Positions 46,713 through 58,100 of a stretch of DNA of 64,000 bases are shown one piece after another; position 1 is the first letter of the stretch; each line of letters begins with the position of its first letter. This stretch comes from Nageia nagi (taxonomy: Eukaryota > Pinophyta). The notes under the pieces were generated by a model. That model was not told the DNA's origin. It was given only the letters and a program-made list of their open reading frames with translations, and ran no database searches. Location: assembly GCA_050084985.1 (NCBI GenBank), contig JBITNC010000001.1, positions 194,928,001 to 194,992,000 on the forward strand, read 5' to 3'. A program made the position numbers and the translations under genes.

Positions 46713-48565
46713 TTTAGATATCAAAAAATTACCCTCATTGGAAAGTCAAATGGAAAGGGACCAAATTAACATTTATTATAAAAGTTATATTAAATAACCA
46801 ATCATCAACATCCTATAACCTAAGTGTGAAATGAGTCATAGTCTTTACTTGTGCCTAGTGAATCTTGTTACACCTCAATAGGTCTTGTTGAATATCTATG
46901 GAACTTATCACCTATCAATTTTTGAAGAAAAATGTGATATCATCACACAAAATTAGTAGGTTTGTTGAATACAAGGTTATGAATATCTCCCACCAATTTC
47001 TCTCAAAAAGTGTGATGTCATCATACAAAATTGGTAGGCTCTATTAAATAAAGAGTTATGAACATCTTCCACTAATTTCTCTTGAAAAGTATGACATCAT
47101 CACTCAAAACTAGTGAGCTTTGTTGAATAAAGTGGTATGAATGTATCCTATCGATTTCTCCTAGAAAAGTATGATATTATCTCATAAAATTAATGGGATT
47201 TGTTGAATAAAGAGTTATGAACATCTCTTGCCAATTTCTCCTAAAAAGTTTGATTTCATAATACAAAATTGTTGGGATCTATTGAATATAGATATATGAA
47301 CATCTACCTTTTATTTCTCTCAAAAAGTGTGACATCATCACACAAAACTTATGGGATCTATTGAATATAGATATATGAATATCTCTCAATGATTTATCCC
47401 AAAAAGTATGACATCATCACACAAAATTGGTGAGCTCTATTGAATATAGTTACGAACATCTTCCATCAATTTTTGCCAAAAAATATGACATCATTATTGG
47501 ATTTTCATAATCCCTACTTCATTGGAATTTTATGATAATGGCCACTACATGACTTAACCCAAAAATAGCTTCTAGGGCATACAAATCTTAGAAATAACTC
47601 CCTAAATATACAAGTATTGAAAATAACTCTTGAAGTATATAAGACCAAAAAATAAGGCCCAAAAATAAGACTCAAATTATCCTAAATCGAAACATAAGTG
47701 ACTAGACTCAAAATAAGGCCTAAATATAACTCAAACAAGTCCTAGAAATGACATATAAACTTCATGTGGACACAACTTAGCCAATCATAATTTTCCTATA
47801 TACAATCTCTAATGAATTGAAACTTAGGAAAAAAATAAATGCTCTCAAACTAATTTGTTTCAAATAATTATTTGGTCATGAGTGACTTATTGTTGGTTTG
47901 AAAGCTGTGTGTATAATATCATGGCTATTTTGGACTTGGATGAGATTTTTGAGGCAAGTTGTTAGCCTCTAAATTTAAAAATCAAACAAACTCAAAAGGC
48001 TATAAATTAAACATTCATCAATAAAAAAGGGACCCCCAAAATAAAGTAAAATTACATTGCAAGATTACATTCAAAATTTTAAAGAGTTAAGTACTTATGT
48101 TATATACTTGTTCATGTATTTTGATTCAATATATGATATTTTTTTTATGTGAATAGGTACACTTGATATATTTTTTTGGCATGTGTGTAGGGTCCATAGG
48201 TGCTAAGGTGGATAGTGTTGAAAGCAAATTACATTAAGAACCAACAAAAATTGAAAGCTAAAGTAGAAATGAAGTAAAAGATAAAGTTCATCAAAATCAA
48301 GATCCAACATCATAAATGCCAGTGATTAAGCTTAGATGCCAACAATCAAATCCAAATATCATCAATTATATACTAAACATTGGTGACTCTATAAAGGCCC
48401 AATAAGGCTCTAAAATATAATTTTGTAAAAGCCCTTCAAGCAAGGTTGCGAATCTAGAGGTTCATTTTATAACATTTGAGGTCACTTAAGAGAGTAATAA
48501 AATACATATTGGTATTTAATATGTATTTATCTTAGTTTTTAATAGGTTACTTTTTTAGGTTGATA
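46713..48565 (+). repeat. Element B 3' LTR
   Basis: It is collinear with 7591-9503 but starts TTTAGATATC (decayed TGTAGACACC) and ends AGGTTGATA. The 20-bp array is contracted to about two units, while the 65-70 bp array is kept at 46920-47500. Divergence from the left copy is clearly greater than between the two C LTRs. Confidence 0.9.
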
Positions 48566-48897
48566 GAACATGACAAGATATTTGGTTCCCATTAAGAAAG
48601 GTCAAAATTTTCTCTACAATAAATTAAATATCTCAAATTACCCATATGGATAATTTTTTTATAGGATTCTTCATCACACATATCTCTTTACTTAGCACTT
48701 CCATCTATTATAATTTTATCAAGTGCTTGCTTTGATGGAAACCTTCCTAGGTTTTTATATAACCAATTAGTAATTTCTAAAACTAATACACTACAAGCAC
48801 TTAAACCATTAACATCTTCACTTTGTTGGCCTTTATTTACATCTAAATACTTTGTGTAGAGTTTTGTGTTTTTATCCTTGGTCATGAATTATCTAGG
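48566..48897 (-). pseudogene. Host gene C-terminal exon, first piece (plant NT-C2/EEIG1-EHBP1-like protein)
   Basis: The minus-strand frame (open 48885-48688) reads TKDKNTKLYTKYLDVNKGQQ, SEDVNGLSACSVLVLEITNW, LYKNLGRFPSKQALDKIII and DGSAK, then a stop in the Trp codon position, RDMCDEESYKK. Plant NT-C2 proteins have the same sequence of features: '.LA..DQRSE.AAGESAC.ALVAVIADW', 'L..FD.LI..GS.EWR.LC....Y'. After a frameshift near 48640 comes FLMGTKYLV, cut by element B at 48566. The frame resumes at 7590 as MFKSKIIN. Role in plants is poorly known; the N-terminal C2 type domain is thought to bind membranes. Identification is from remembered similarity. Confidence 0.65.
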
Positions 48898-49150
48898 GTA
48901 AATCTACCAAATTGGTTAATATTGGATTTAAGAAGAATACCTCCACCTTGCACTTGCATGGGACCATTAAAAATATCAATTATATTCAAACATTATAAAT
49001 AATTAAATTGATACATTAAAAAATGCTCCATATTTAAGTTGATACATTGAAATTGATGCATCACTTACTATTTGATGTTTTGTAGAGGATGTGAGGTTTT
49101 ATGATAGACCCCAATGTTATTTGTATCTAAATTAGTTTGAACTAACTCAC

Positions 49151-49510
49151 CACATGTTTGCATGGACTAAAATAAATGAAGTATCTACTAATGGTATAGA
49201 AATACATCAAAGAGTAGTTGAAAATGGTTATTTGAAATGGTTTTACATACTTTTATGCAAATGCAATTATTAGGTGTAAAGGTAAATTCTACAACCTAAG
49301 TGAATCTTATCACAATATTCCTAGGATGAATAATTATGCATGTATTGTTAACCTTCTTGTATATGAAGGGTATCTGGAGGAAGATTTGAACTTACATTAT
49401 CAATATGCCCATAAAACCTAAATTGGGTGTGTGGATGTGTCTACTTGGTGCTTGTAGATCACATAAGAATGTAGGAATAGGGGAATTTATGGTAATATTT
49501 TTTTTAATCC
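49151..49510 (+). pseudogene. PPR protein C-terminal fragment, antisense to the host gene
   Basis: The + strand gives INEVSTNGIEIHQRVVENGY, then with frameshifts SYHNIPRMNNYACIVNLL, EGYLEEDLN, INMPIKPKLGVWMCLLGACR and SHKNVGIGEF. This is the classic end of plant PLS-type PPR proteins ('MEHYACMVDLLGRAG.LEEA', 'MPIKPN..VW..LLGACR.H.N'). About 120 codons are recognisable. PPR proteins bind organellar transcripts; this fragment has no start and several frameshifts. It probably sits in an intron or gap of the minus-strand gene. Confidence 0.82.
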
Positions 49511-49577
49511 TAAATATTCCAAATTAGATATACTATCAAGTGATCTAAAAGATAATGAGGAATAAAATTCCAAATAC

Positions 49578-50800
49578 TTGAATCAAACTTCTACCATTTG
49601 TATTTTCTTTTATCCCATTTTTGTATCACCTTCATTTCATCTGCATTTGCTTCTAAACTTGTTATTTTTGTAGATCACTTTCCTATTTGAAAAACAAAAT
49701 ATTAAACTAAGTATAATGTTAAAATATAAAATTCCAAATATTCAAATCAAACTTCTACCATTTGTATTTTCTTTTATCCCATTTTTGTATCACCTTCTCT
49801 TCATCTACATTTGCATCTAAACTTGTTAGTTTTTGTGGAGAACTTTCCTATTTCACATACAAAATATTAAACTAAGTATAATTTTAAAATTCCAAATACA
49901 ATAGCTAGATATACAATACAAATGAACTATATACTTGAATCAAATTACTACCATCTACATTTTCTTTTATCCCATTTTGTATCCCCTTCCCTTCATCTTT
50001 ATTTGCATTTGAACTTTTTATTTTTTACATGGCACATTCCTATTTCATAAACAATTATGATAAATAAGATGATAAATATTAAACTAAGTACAATGATAAA
50101 ATTCCAAATATAATAGCTACAAGTACAGTACAAATGAACTATATATCTGAATCAAACTGCTACCATCTATATTTTTTTATCCAATTTTTCATCCCTTTTC
50201 CTTCATCTGCATTTTCATTTTGAAATTTTTATTTTTTATGTGGCACATTCCTATGTTCACATAAAATTATGATAAATGATAAATAGGATGATAAATATTA
50301 AACTAAGTATAATGATAATATATTCCAAATACAATAGCTACAAGTATAGTATAAATAAACTATATACCTCAATCAAAGTGATACAATTTGCATTTTCTTC
50401 ATTTTATTTATGATACATTTAATAGCACTAACCTATGTAACATACAATTATGATAAATACAAATATAAATATTAAGCTAAGTACAAAACTCTTTGTAAGG
50501 TTGGATCTTTAGTGGTAGTAAACATAAACTATATAGCTAATTTAAAGTGCCATGATCTGCATTTCTTATGTCCCCTTCCCATTATATGCATTTGCATTTG
50601 AAATTTTCATTTTTTGTGTAGCACTTTCTTATCTCACATACAAGGATAAATATTAAACTAAGTACAAAACTTGTTAAAAGGATAGCTCCCAAGTAGAATA
50701 AGAAATTAATTATATATCTGATTCTTATTTCCATAATCTGCATTTTCTTCATTTTCATGTATCCCATTATATTCATTTTCCTATGTTGCATTCCGCACAT
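49578..50800 (-). repeat. Tandem array of about seven exon-like units (about 105-nt exon), minus strand
   Basis: Units begin (plus-strand low end) near 49578, 49742, 49935, 50147, 50368, 50536 and 50717, spaced 164-221 bp. On the minus strand each starts after an acceptor-like 'ATAG|GAA(T/A)GTG' and ends near 'TTGATTCAA|GTATATAG' or a mutated form. Exons 1 and 3 are exactly 105 nt, 2 is 106 and 4 is 104; later ones carry deletions. Unit 3 reads SNANKDEGKGIQNGIKENVD then GSNLIQ, an acidic, Asn/Gly-rich peptide. Introns share ATTAAACTAAGTA. Probably duplicated exons of the same minus-strand gene. Confidence 0.55.
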
Positions 50801-50924
50801 ATTGAATAAAAAATATTTGTATGATAGCATCAATCTACATAGATGTGCAATATCATAAGCTAACTAAGCAATAAGATAAAGCTATGTAATTTAATGTCAT
50901 TACAATACACATTTATATGCTCAC

Positions 50925-52914
50925 CTCTTGTATCGATCTCAAAATATGAGAAGAGTTTATATCATCAGAAGGTCAAGCATTCTCTACCAATGCATTGGTA
51001 TCACCACCTTTCTTCATGGATCAAAATAAGTGGATTATAAAATATTAAGTACTTTTTCAATTTCAAAAAATATCTCATAAATACAATTTTTAAATATGTG
51101 TAATGTCATAAGACAACTAGGCAACAAGATCAAGCTATCTAGTTTAATGTCATTAAAATACATATTTATATGCTCACCTTCTATATAAATATCAAAACAT
51201 GAGAAGAATTTGTAAAACTAGAAGGTCAATCATTCTCTAACAATGCATTAGTCTCCCCACCTCTCTTCATGGAGGAAAATAAGTGGATTATAAAATATTA
51301 AGCACTTTGTCAACTTCAAAAAATATCTCATAAATGCAATTTGCATATATATGCAATTTCATAAGACAACTAGGCAACAAGATCAAGCTATGTAATTTAA
51401 TATCATTAAAATACACATTTATATGCTCACCTCCTATATCAATCTCAAAAAATGAGAAATGTTTGTCTCACTAGAAGGTTGAGCATTCTCTACTAATGCA
51501 TTGGTCTCACTACCTCTTTGCATTGGTCTCAATGTCATTGCAATATGCATTTATATGCTCACCTTCTATATCAAGCTTAAAACAAAAGAAGAGTTTATCT
51601 CATCGAAAGGTCGAGCATTCTCTACCGATGCATTGGTCTCACCATATCTTTGCATGGAGCAAAATAAGTGGATTATAAAATATTAATCACTTTCTCAATT
51701 TTATAAAATATCTCATAAATGCAATCTACATATATGTGTAATATCATAAGATAACTAAGCAACAAGATCAAGCTATGTAACTTAATGTCATTATAATATG
51801 TATTTATATGCTAACCTAGTATATTGATCTCAAAATATGAGAAGATTTTATTTAACCAGAAGGTTGAGCATTCTCTACCAATGCATTGGTCTCACTATAT
51901 CTTTGCATGGAGCAAAATAAGGGGATTATAAAATATTAACAATATTGTTAATTTCAAAAAATGTCTCATAAATGCAATCTACATAGATGTGTAATGTCAT
52001 AAGATAACTAGTAAACAAGATCAAGCTATCTAATTTAATTTCATTACAATATGTATTTATATGCTCATATTCTATGTTAAGCTCCAAACATAAAAAGAGT
52101 TTGTCTCACTGGAAGGTCGAGCATTCTCTACTAATGCATTGGTCTCACCACCTCTCTACATGGAGAAAAATAAGTGGATTATAAAATATTAATGATATTA
52201 TCAATTTTAAAAAATATCTCATAAATGTAATCTACATAGATGTGCAATGTCATAAGATAACTAGGCAATTTGATCAAGCTATTTAATTTAGTATCATTAC
52301 AATACATATTTATATGCTCACCTTCTCTATCGAGCTCAAAACATGAGAAGAGTTTATCTCATCAGAAGGTCAAGCATTCTCTACCAAAGCATTAGTCTCA
52401 CCACCTATCTGTGTGGAGAAAAATAAGTGGATTATAAAATATTAACAATATTTTCAATTTCAAAAACCATCTCATAAATGCAATTTGGATAGATGTGCAA
52501 TGTCATAAGATAACTAAGCAACAAGATCAAACTATGTAACTTAATGAAATTACAATACACATTTATATGCTCACCTCCTATATCGAGTTCAAAATATGAG
52601 AACACTTTATATCATTGAAAGGTTGAGCATTCTCTATCGATGCATTGGTCACACCACCTCTTTGTGTGGAGTAAAATAAGTGGATTATAAAATATTAACA
52701 ACATTGTCAATTTCAAAAATTTTCTCATAAATACAATCTGTATAGATTTGCAATATCATAAGATAAATAGGCAACAAGATCAAGCTATATAATTTAATAT
52801 CGTTATAATACAGATTTATATACTCACCTCCTATATTTATCTCAAAATATGAGAAGAGTTTGTCTCATCGAAAGGTTGAGCATTCTCTACTAATTCATTG
52901 GTCTCACCACCTCT
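50925..52914 (-). repeat. Tandem array of nine 87-nt exon-like units in 253-bp repeats, minus strand
   Basis: Exon-like blocks at 50925-51011, 51178-51264, 51431-51517, 51563-51649, 51816-51902, 52069-52155, 52322-52408, 52575-52661 and 52828-52914 are all 87 nt. The period is 253 bp except one shortened unit (132). On the minus strand most follow CCATGCAG| or CATGNAAG|-like acceptors and end at GAG|GTGAGC donors (one GTGAGC mutated to ATGAGC, one to GTTAGC). The 29-codon peptide is GGETNALVENARPSDEINSS plus HVLSSIQE; codon 28 is CAA in the first unit and TAG in many. The units resemble NENALLESPTHEE at the end of the neighbouring exon 53015-53202, so they look like amplified coding exons. 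They may now be inactive. Confidence 0.75.
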
Positions 52915-53014
52915 CTGCATGGTACATAATAAATGGAGTATTAAATATTAATGATATTGTCAATTTAAAAAAAAATTCAATAATGAAGAACATAAATAAG
53001 AATCAAAAGCTCAC

Positions 53015-53202
53015 CTCTTCATGTGTGGGACTCTCTAACAATGCATTTTCATTGCTAGTATTTCTTCTTTCTCTAGCATTGATATCTCCATGATCAAATA
53101 TTTCATTATAAATCTATCAATATATATGAAATCTCTAAAGTGTATGATATATGGCTCTCTTAATTCTTCCAATTATTCTAAGGATACAAGTATGGGTCTA
53201 CC
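53015..53202 (-). pseudogene. Exon-like segment upstream of the 87-nt exon array, minus strand
   Basis: It is bounded by an acceptor-like TTTTTTTCATGTTTAG| (after 53202) and a donor GAAGAG|GTGAGC (before 53015). It encodes RPILVSLE, a stop, LEELREPYIIHFRDFIYIDR, then in a shifted frame NEIFDHGDINARERRNTSNE and NALLESPTHEE. The last part resembles the peptide of the 87-nt units. Product not recognised. Confidence 0.5.
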
Positions 53203-53271
53203 CTAAACATGAAAAAAATCAACGTACTAAATAACTATAAAAATCTGACTAGCAAAAAACAATACATGTAC

Positions 53272-53745
53272 CTTTATGTATTCATTTATCAAATGTAGCT
53301 TCCAATAAGCTTTTCTCTTTTCTTGCAAATCATGGTTCATCATATCCACAATAATATTTTCCTATGCTTCCATTGATAGGTATAATTCTGAAGTCACCTT
53401 CTCCTTTTTCATAACAACCTTCAATTTGTTTTGTTTACAGTTATAATTGTCATGAAATACATTTTTAGGCTTCTATTTTCTTTTCAAGTATTTTATTGGG
53501 TTATATGTTGATGTTCTTGAAGTCATTGATGTTTCTAGCCTACCCCTTTTAATTTCTATTATAGGTGGTAAACCTTCATGTTGGTCCCTCCTATGGTCAT
53601 TAAATTCTATACATGACCAAATTGGCAAATGTGGGTAAAAATTACATCTACCAATCTCATAGTGGTATCTCAACTTGCCACTCATCCTGCTAGTGTGCCA
53701 TTCACCTTGTAAACCATGTGTATACTCAATGTTAGCTTGTTACAA
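53272..53745 (-). pseudogene. Exon-like segment of an unrecognised basic protein, minus strand
   Basis: A nearly open minus-strand frame: QANIEYTHGLQGEWHTSR, MSGKLRYHYEIGRCNFYPHL, PIWSCIEFNDHRRDQHEGL, RGRLETSMTSRTS, a stop after YLKRK, then KPKNVFHDNYNCKQ, KKEKVTSELYLSMEA, a stop, and KRKAYWKLHLINEYIK ending at AAAG|GTACAT (donor). A 69-bp putative intron (53203-53271) separates it from 53015-53202. It is lysine-rich. It may be the upstream part of the gene whose C-terminal exon is at 48897-48566. I do not recognise the domain. Confidence 0.5.
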
Positions 53746-56700
53746 GTTAAAGAAATCAAAACATAATAAGTAAATTATTTACTTGCATGATTATAACATT
53801 ATTGCATAAAGAACTGCTAAAATAAATATCAACCATTTAAATGTTAAATGTTGTCACCATAAGCTAGACTATCAATTGAAGTTTTTCTTTTGCCTATGCA
53901 TTGCTAGAATAAATTAGTCCATAAAAATTGCATGTATAATGATTCATACCAAGAATAATACAATGTAAGGAAATGAAAGGGTTGTTTACTTGAGAACAGG
54001 CATAAGATCTCAAATCTTTTATTCTAAGTATCTCAAATGAAAGGGGGGTATTTTGAGTTGTTTATTTTAAAATTATCAATAATGTCTAATTTTTCATGAT
54101 GAATGCTTTGAGTAATTAATAGTATATGCTCATGTTGTTTTTGGTAATTTGGGGGGTTTATAATAACCATTTACCTATCATTTATATCTATGAAAGTTTG
54201 ATCTTAGAAAATAATAAGGATTATTAGGATGCCTTTCCTATTTTTATGAGGATTGGAAAACTCTAGATATGATATTATAAAACCATTTTAAGATACTTTA
54301 TACTAATGAAATAAATAGTTAATTTTTTTTTTTCATATTAGATATCCATTAGTACTTGTTTTTTATGCATCCTTGAAAAGGTACATCCTTATATATATCC
54401 TTTGCCTAGTGTTTTTGATCCATGTCATTTTTTTCTCAAAAATATGAAGGTACATATATTTAAGTGTGATCCATTAATGATCAAAAGTATTTTGAGTTTT
54501 ATATCTTTCAAATAAAGTGTAATATAAAATTATGCTTGTAAATACAATTGGATTGATTTGACCTCTACCTTGTTTCTTCAATATAGCAAATATTTAAGAC
54601 TCACATACAATCATAGAGAGAAGATATGACCTATGCTTTGATGATGGTGGTAGAAAAATATAGTGTTCTTGGTATTCCTTCTAGATTTTAATACAATAAT
54701 GAAAGATGTGAAAACAATCATCATATCTAAAACCAAATTTTTCTATTAAATATATACATATATCCATCCTTCTATGCACATAATGAGCTACTCGTAATAG
54801 AGGTTACAAGGTCGTAGACTTCTACACATTGCTAAGGATAACAACATGCTTTACAAAAATAGCTCTTTAAAAACAAATATTGGTTTTGTGATTTTAACAC
54901 AAATAATTTTTAGGTGTAAATCCAAACTTTAGATCTACATACACTTTAGATATGATTTGAGATGGATTTAAGAGAATATCCTAATTCTCTAGAAAAGGAA
55001 AAATCAAAAGTACTATAGAAGCAAACATTATTTTCATGTGGTAACACCATATTAAAATTATCATTTTGAAAAAACATGGTTTCAATTAAAGTTGTATATA
55101 AAATACTTATAAAGAAATAAATATTTTAGCATATAAATATGAAAATCATAGAGAGAACTTGAGAATTTATGTATTGATTATATTTAAAAACTAAATATTC
55201 AAAAACTAATAACCCTTATTAATTTTGTACATAATATAAATCATTCATTTTAGTTTCTCAAATTGAAAATAAACATTTATTTATTTATTAATAGGTTTGT
55301 AGTTTGATCTGCAGGATTTAAATTCATTTTCTTGTAATCCTTTGGAGTAGGGACAACTCTATCGAATTCATTCTTGTTCAAAAATTTAGATTTGATTTCC
55401 TACAAGTGGGACTTGGGAAAAACATAATCCAATTATTTTTCTAAATTTATGGTCTCTAAAAGAATTATAGAAATATTGAACTCATAGAAGTGAGGGCATC
55501 CAAAATGCATGGTCTTTTCCCATAGAATTGAACATGTGTTGAACGAGTAAAGATGGGTAAATGTAAATGGTCCCAAATGTAAATAATTTAAGGCACCATA
55601 ATTTAATTGCATAAGTGAATCTAATCACATTATTCTTGGTATGAATCATTTGACATACATTACTAATGGATTGAGTAGGGTTTTATAATTGAGACATAAT
55701 TGAAGCTTGAGGGTTTTAAAAGTAACCATCAAAAGATAGAATCTGAGCACAACTATTTGAAATACATGATGCAAACATATTTTAAATGAAATAAATAATA
55801 ATCACAAGATATACACAAAATGGATACATTGAAAGGGAAGGTTAAATTTTTGATGAAATACCTCATCCAAATGTAGTTTGATGGAATGTAATGATGGGAG
55901 GTTATGTTGAGTAGCCTCATTAAAATGTACTTGAGAATTTTTTGAAAGTAGACTTTCATGGAGTGTAACATGAAAAACACATATGTAAAAAATCCCCTAG
56001 GATGTACTTTAGCATTCATGCATTACAAAATAAACAAATAGAGCCCATGAATTAGAAAACCTACCTAGTATTGAGATTCCCTACCCATCTAAGAGTTCCC
56101 TACAATATCCATGTCCAATCATGCACAAAATAAATGTGAATAGGAATGAATCTTTTCATTTTATTTAAGTGGAGTTAATTAAAATTCATTTAATGCATTA
56201 TAAAATGTGTGATTAACCCTACAATCTTATGCACATGTTAAACCATAGTCTATTAGAGGTTAATCGACCTAGGTATGGCTTCTAATTGAATTTCAATTAC
56301 CCACCACATTAACGAATGCATGTATGATGGTTGACACCCAATGAAATTGAGTTTTGATATGATGTGTGGGTTAATCAACCCATGTAAATATAGTTTAATT
56401 AACCCAAGCTATTAATGAATTTCTTGATATGCATTCAAAGTGGAGATATTGAGATAATTAAGGTTAATCAAATGTCATCCAATCTAGAGCGTTAATTGAG
56501 CATCATCAATTTAAAAGTTAATTGAGTAATGATTAGACACAAATGATTATTCAATATCAAGGGTTAATTGAATAGTGGTTAATCTTACATAATCAAAGAG
56601 CATTTAGAAAAGACTAATCAAAGGACATTTCTAGAGAGGTTAATCAAACTTTGATTAATATTCTATGGGCATGGGGGGATGCCATGCCATGATAGGCATG

Positions 56701-57150
56701 ACTTGATGACCCATGAATATGGAGGGTTAAATGAAGCACATTTAAGATGGAATAATCAAAGTTTGTATAACCCCCATGGCATGGCTTGTCAAGTCATGCA
56801 TGCATACCAAAGGGAAAACATGTCAGAGTACAGGGGAAAATTATGGAGGCTAGATAGCTAAAGCCATATCATATCTTGATGTATAATAATATTTTTTTAT
56901 TTAATAAGATAAGATTTTTGATGTAATGACTTGTAATATCTATCAAATTTTATTGATAAATAAATATAAATTAATCATGTATTTGAATGTTTATTTTTAA
57001 CATGATTAAGTTATATAATAAAACTATTAAGCTTATTTTAATTCTCTAGATTTAAATATTTGTGGGTCAAGTTGTAATTACAAATATTTTTGATGAAAGA
57101 GCCCTTTGATATTAAAGTAATGATAAAAAATCCTTACAACAAAATACTAG
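53746..57150. other. AT-rich stretch with no recognised gene
   Basis: Six-frame reading shows only short chance ORFs (for example 55753-56019 on the minus strand and 56679-56861). The text at 56225-56600 is dense in GGTTAAT/TTAATTGA motifs, and 56660-56830 has overlapping CATGCATG-type palindromes. If the host gene has 5' exons (an NT-C2 domain), none could be recognised here. Confidence 0.5.
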
Positions 57151-57689
57151 ATGGAATTAACACACCCCATATGGGTTCAAACCAACCATGGAGGTTGGAA
57201 AAGCACCAAAAATTATAACATACTAATAGACTATTAGGTTGATGTCAAAAACATTACAAGAAGGCCATGATTAAACATAAATACATTTAAATATTAACCA
57301 TTATGAGGAGAGTTATGAGGGGTTAATGTGTCTACCTAAAATGTGGTCATAATCACTCTACATGAAATACCATGTGTTATCAAGAATTTGGATCCATCCA
57401 TCATGAGAAGTATTAAATCATGCATCATCCCAACTAGAAATGACATTAACTCCTATGTCACCCCACCCAAAAATAACATTGAAGGATTCAGGTTTGCCAT
57501 CTTTGCATACCTCAAATTGGTGGTAGGAGTAACCAACATCAGACTTGGTCTTTTTTTTATTAATTATGGTTGTATCCAATGGTTGACTAGAGATACCTAA
57601 ATATCTATAGAAGCATGATAAACATGAAAAGGGGGTCAATGATGGGGGTAGGAATATGAATGTTTTCAATTCCCATGGTATGGAGGAAC

Positions 57690-58100
57690 ATGATTGATAG
57701 TGCAAGCATCATTTATCTAATTACCCAACAAATATTATAGGTGATCCATCTCCATTGCAACTTTGTTAGCATGTGAAATAATTTGTAGCCAAAAATCATT
57801 AAAAACTTCTAACTTGTTAGCTAGACCAAATTATTTGTAGGAAGTATACTATTTAAAGATAATTCTATTATGGTCTTTCCATATATGAAATAATAAACTA
57901 ATCCATAAAATTTGCCAAACCTCAAAAAGGGATAGGGTGATAACAATGAAATTCCATAACAAGTCTTGAGGCTAGGAAACTCTAAAAGCAAAAAAGGGAG
58001 AAAATAAATGAAAATAAATATTTCCAAGCTTGTCTAAACTTGATACAATCCCAAAATAAATAGATACAAGATTCAAATTCCCCATAAAAAGGGCACTTAA
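57690..58100 (-). pseudogene. LINE ORF2 C-terminal remnant: zinc-binding RT domain
   Basis: On the minus strand from 58095, KCPFYGEFESCIYLFWDCI and RQAWKYLF match the 'CP.C...ES..HLFF.C..A...W' signature of the zinc-binding domain (zf-RVT) after plant LINE reverse transcriptases. Further on, in another frame, WISLLFHIWKDHNRIIFK (57908-57852) matches the 'W.LLWHIWK.RN..IF' segment. The copia element at 58101 cuts the fragment; its upstream part is at 63382-64000. Many frameshifts. Confidence 0.75.

Larger units (their letters stand above)
7591..48565 (+). mobile_element. Element B: nested 41-kb Ty3/gypsy retrotransposon, Tat type, heavily decayed
   Basis: The left LTR is 7591-9503 and the right LTR 46713-48565. 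GAACA flanks both sides (7586-7590 and 48566-48570), a perfect 5-bp duplication. The primer-binding site is at 9507-9526 and a purine tract (AAAAAGGAGCAAAA) precedes the right LTR. Internal order is leader, gag, protease, RT, RNase H, second RNase H, integrase, ORF3, then a 3' non-coding region. D interrupts gag and C interrupts ORF3. Subtracting C and D leaves about 18.4 kb, close to the length of C. Stops and frameshifts occur in every domain. It sits in a coding exon of the minus-strand host gene. Confidence 0.93.

Noticed and set aside
56660-56830. Apparent long inverted repeat built of GCCATGCCATG and GGCATGACTTGA with partial complements
   Set aside because: The complementary pieces are in the wrong order for one stem; it is a set of overlapping CATG palindromes rather than a hairpin or transposon end.
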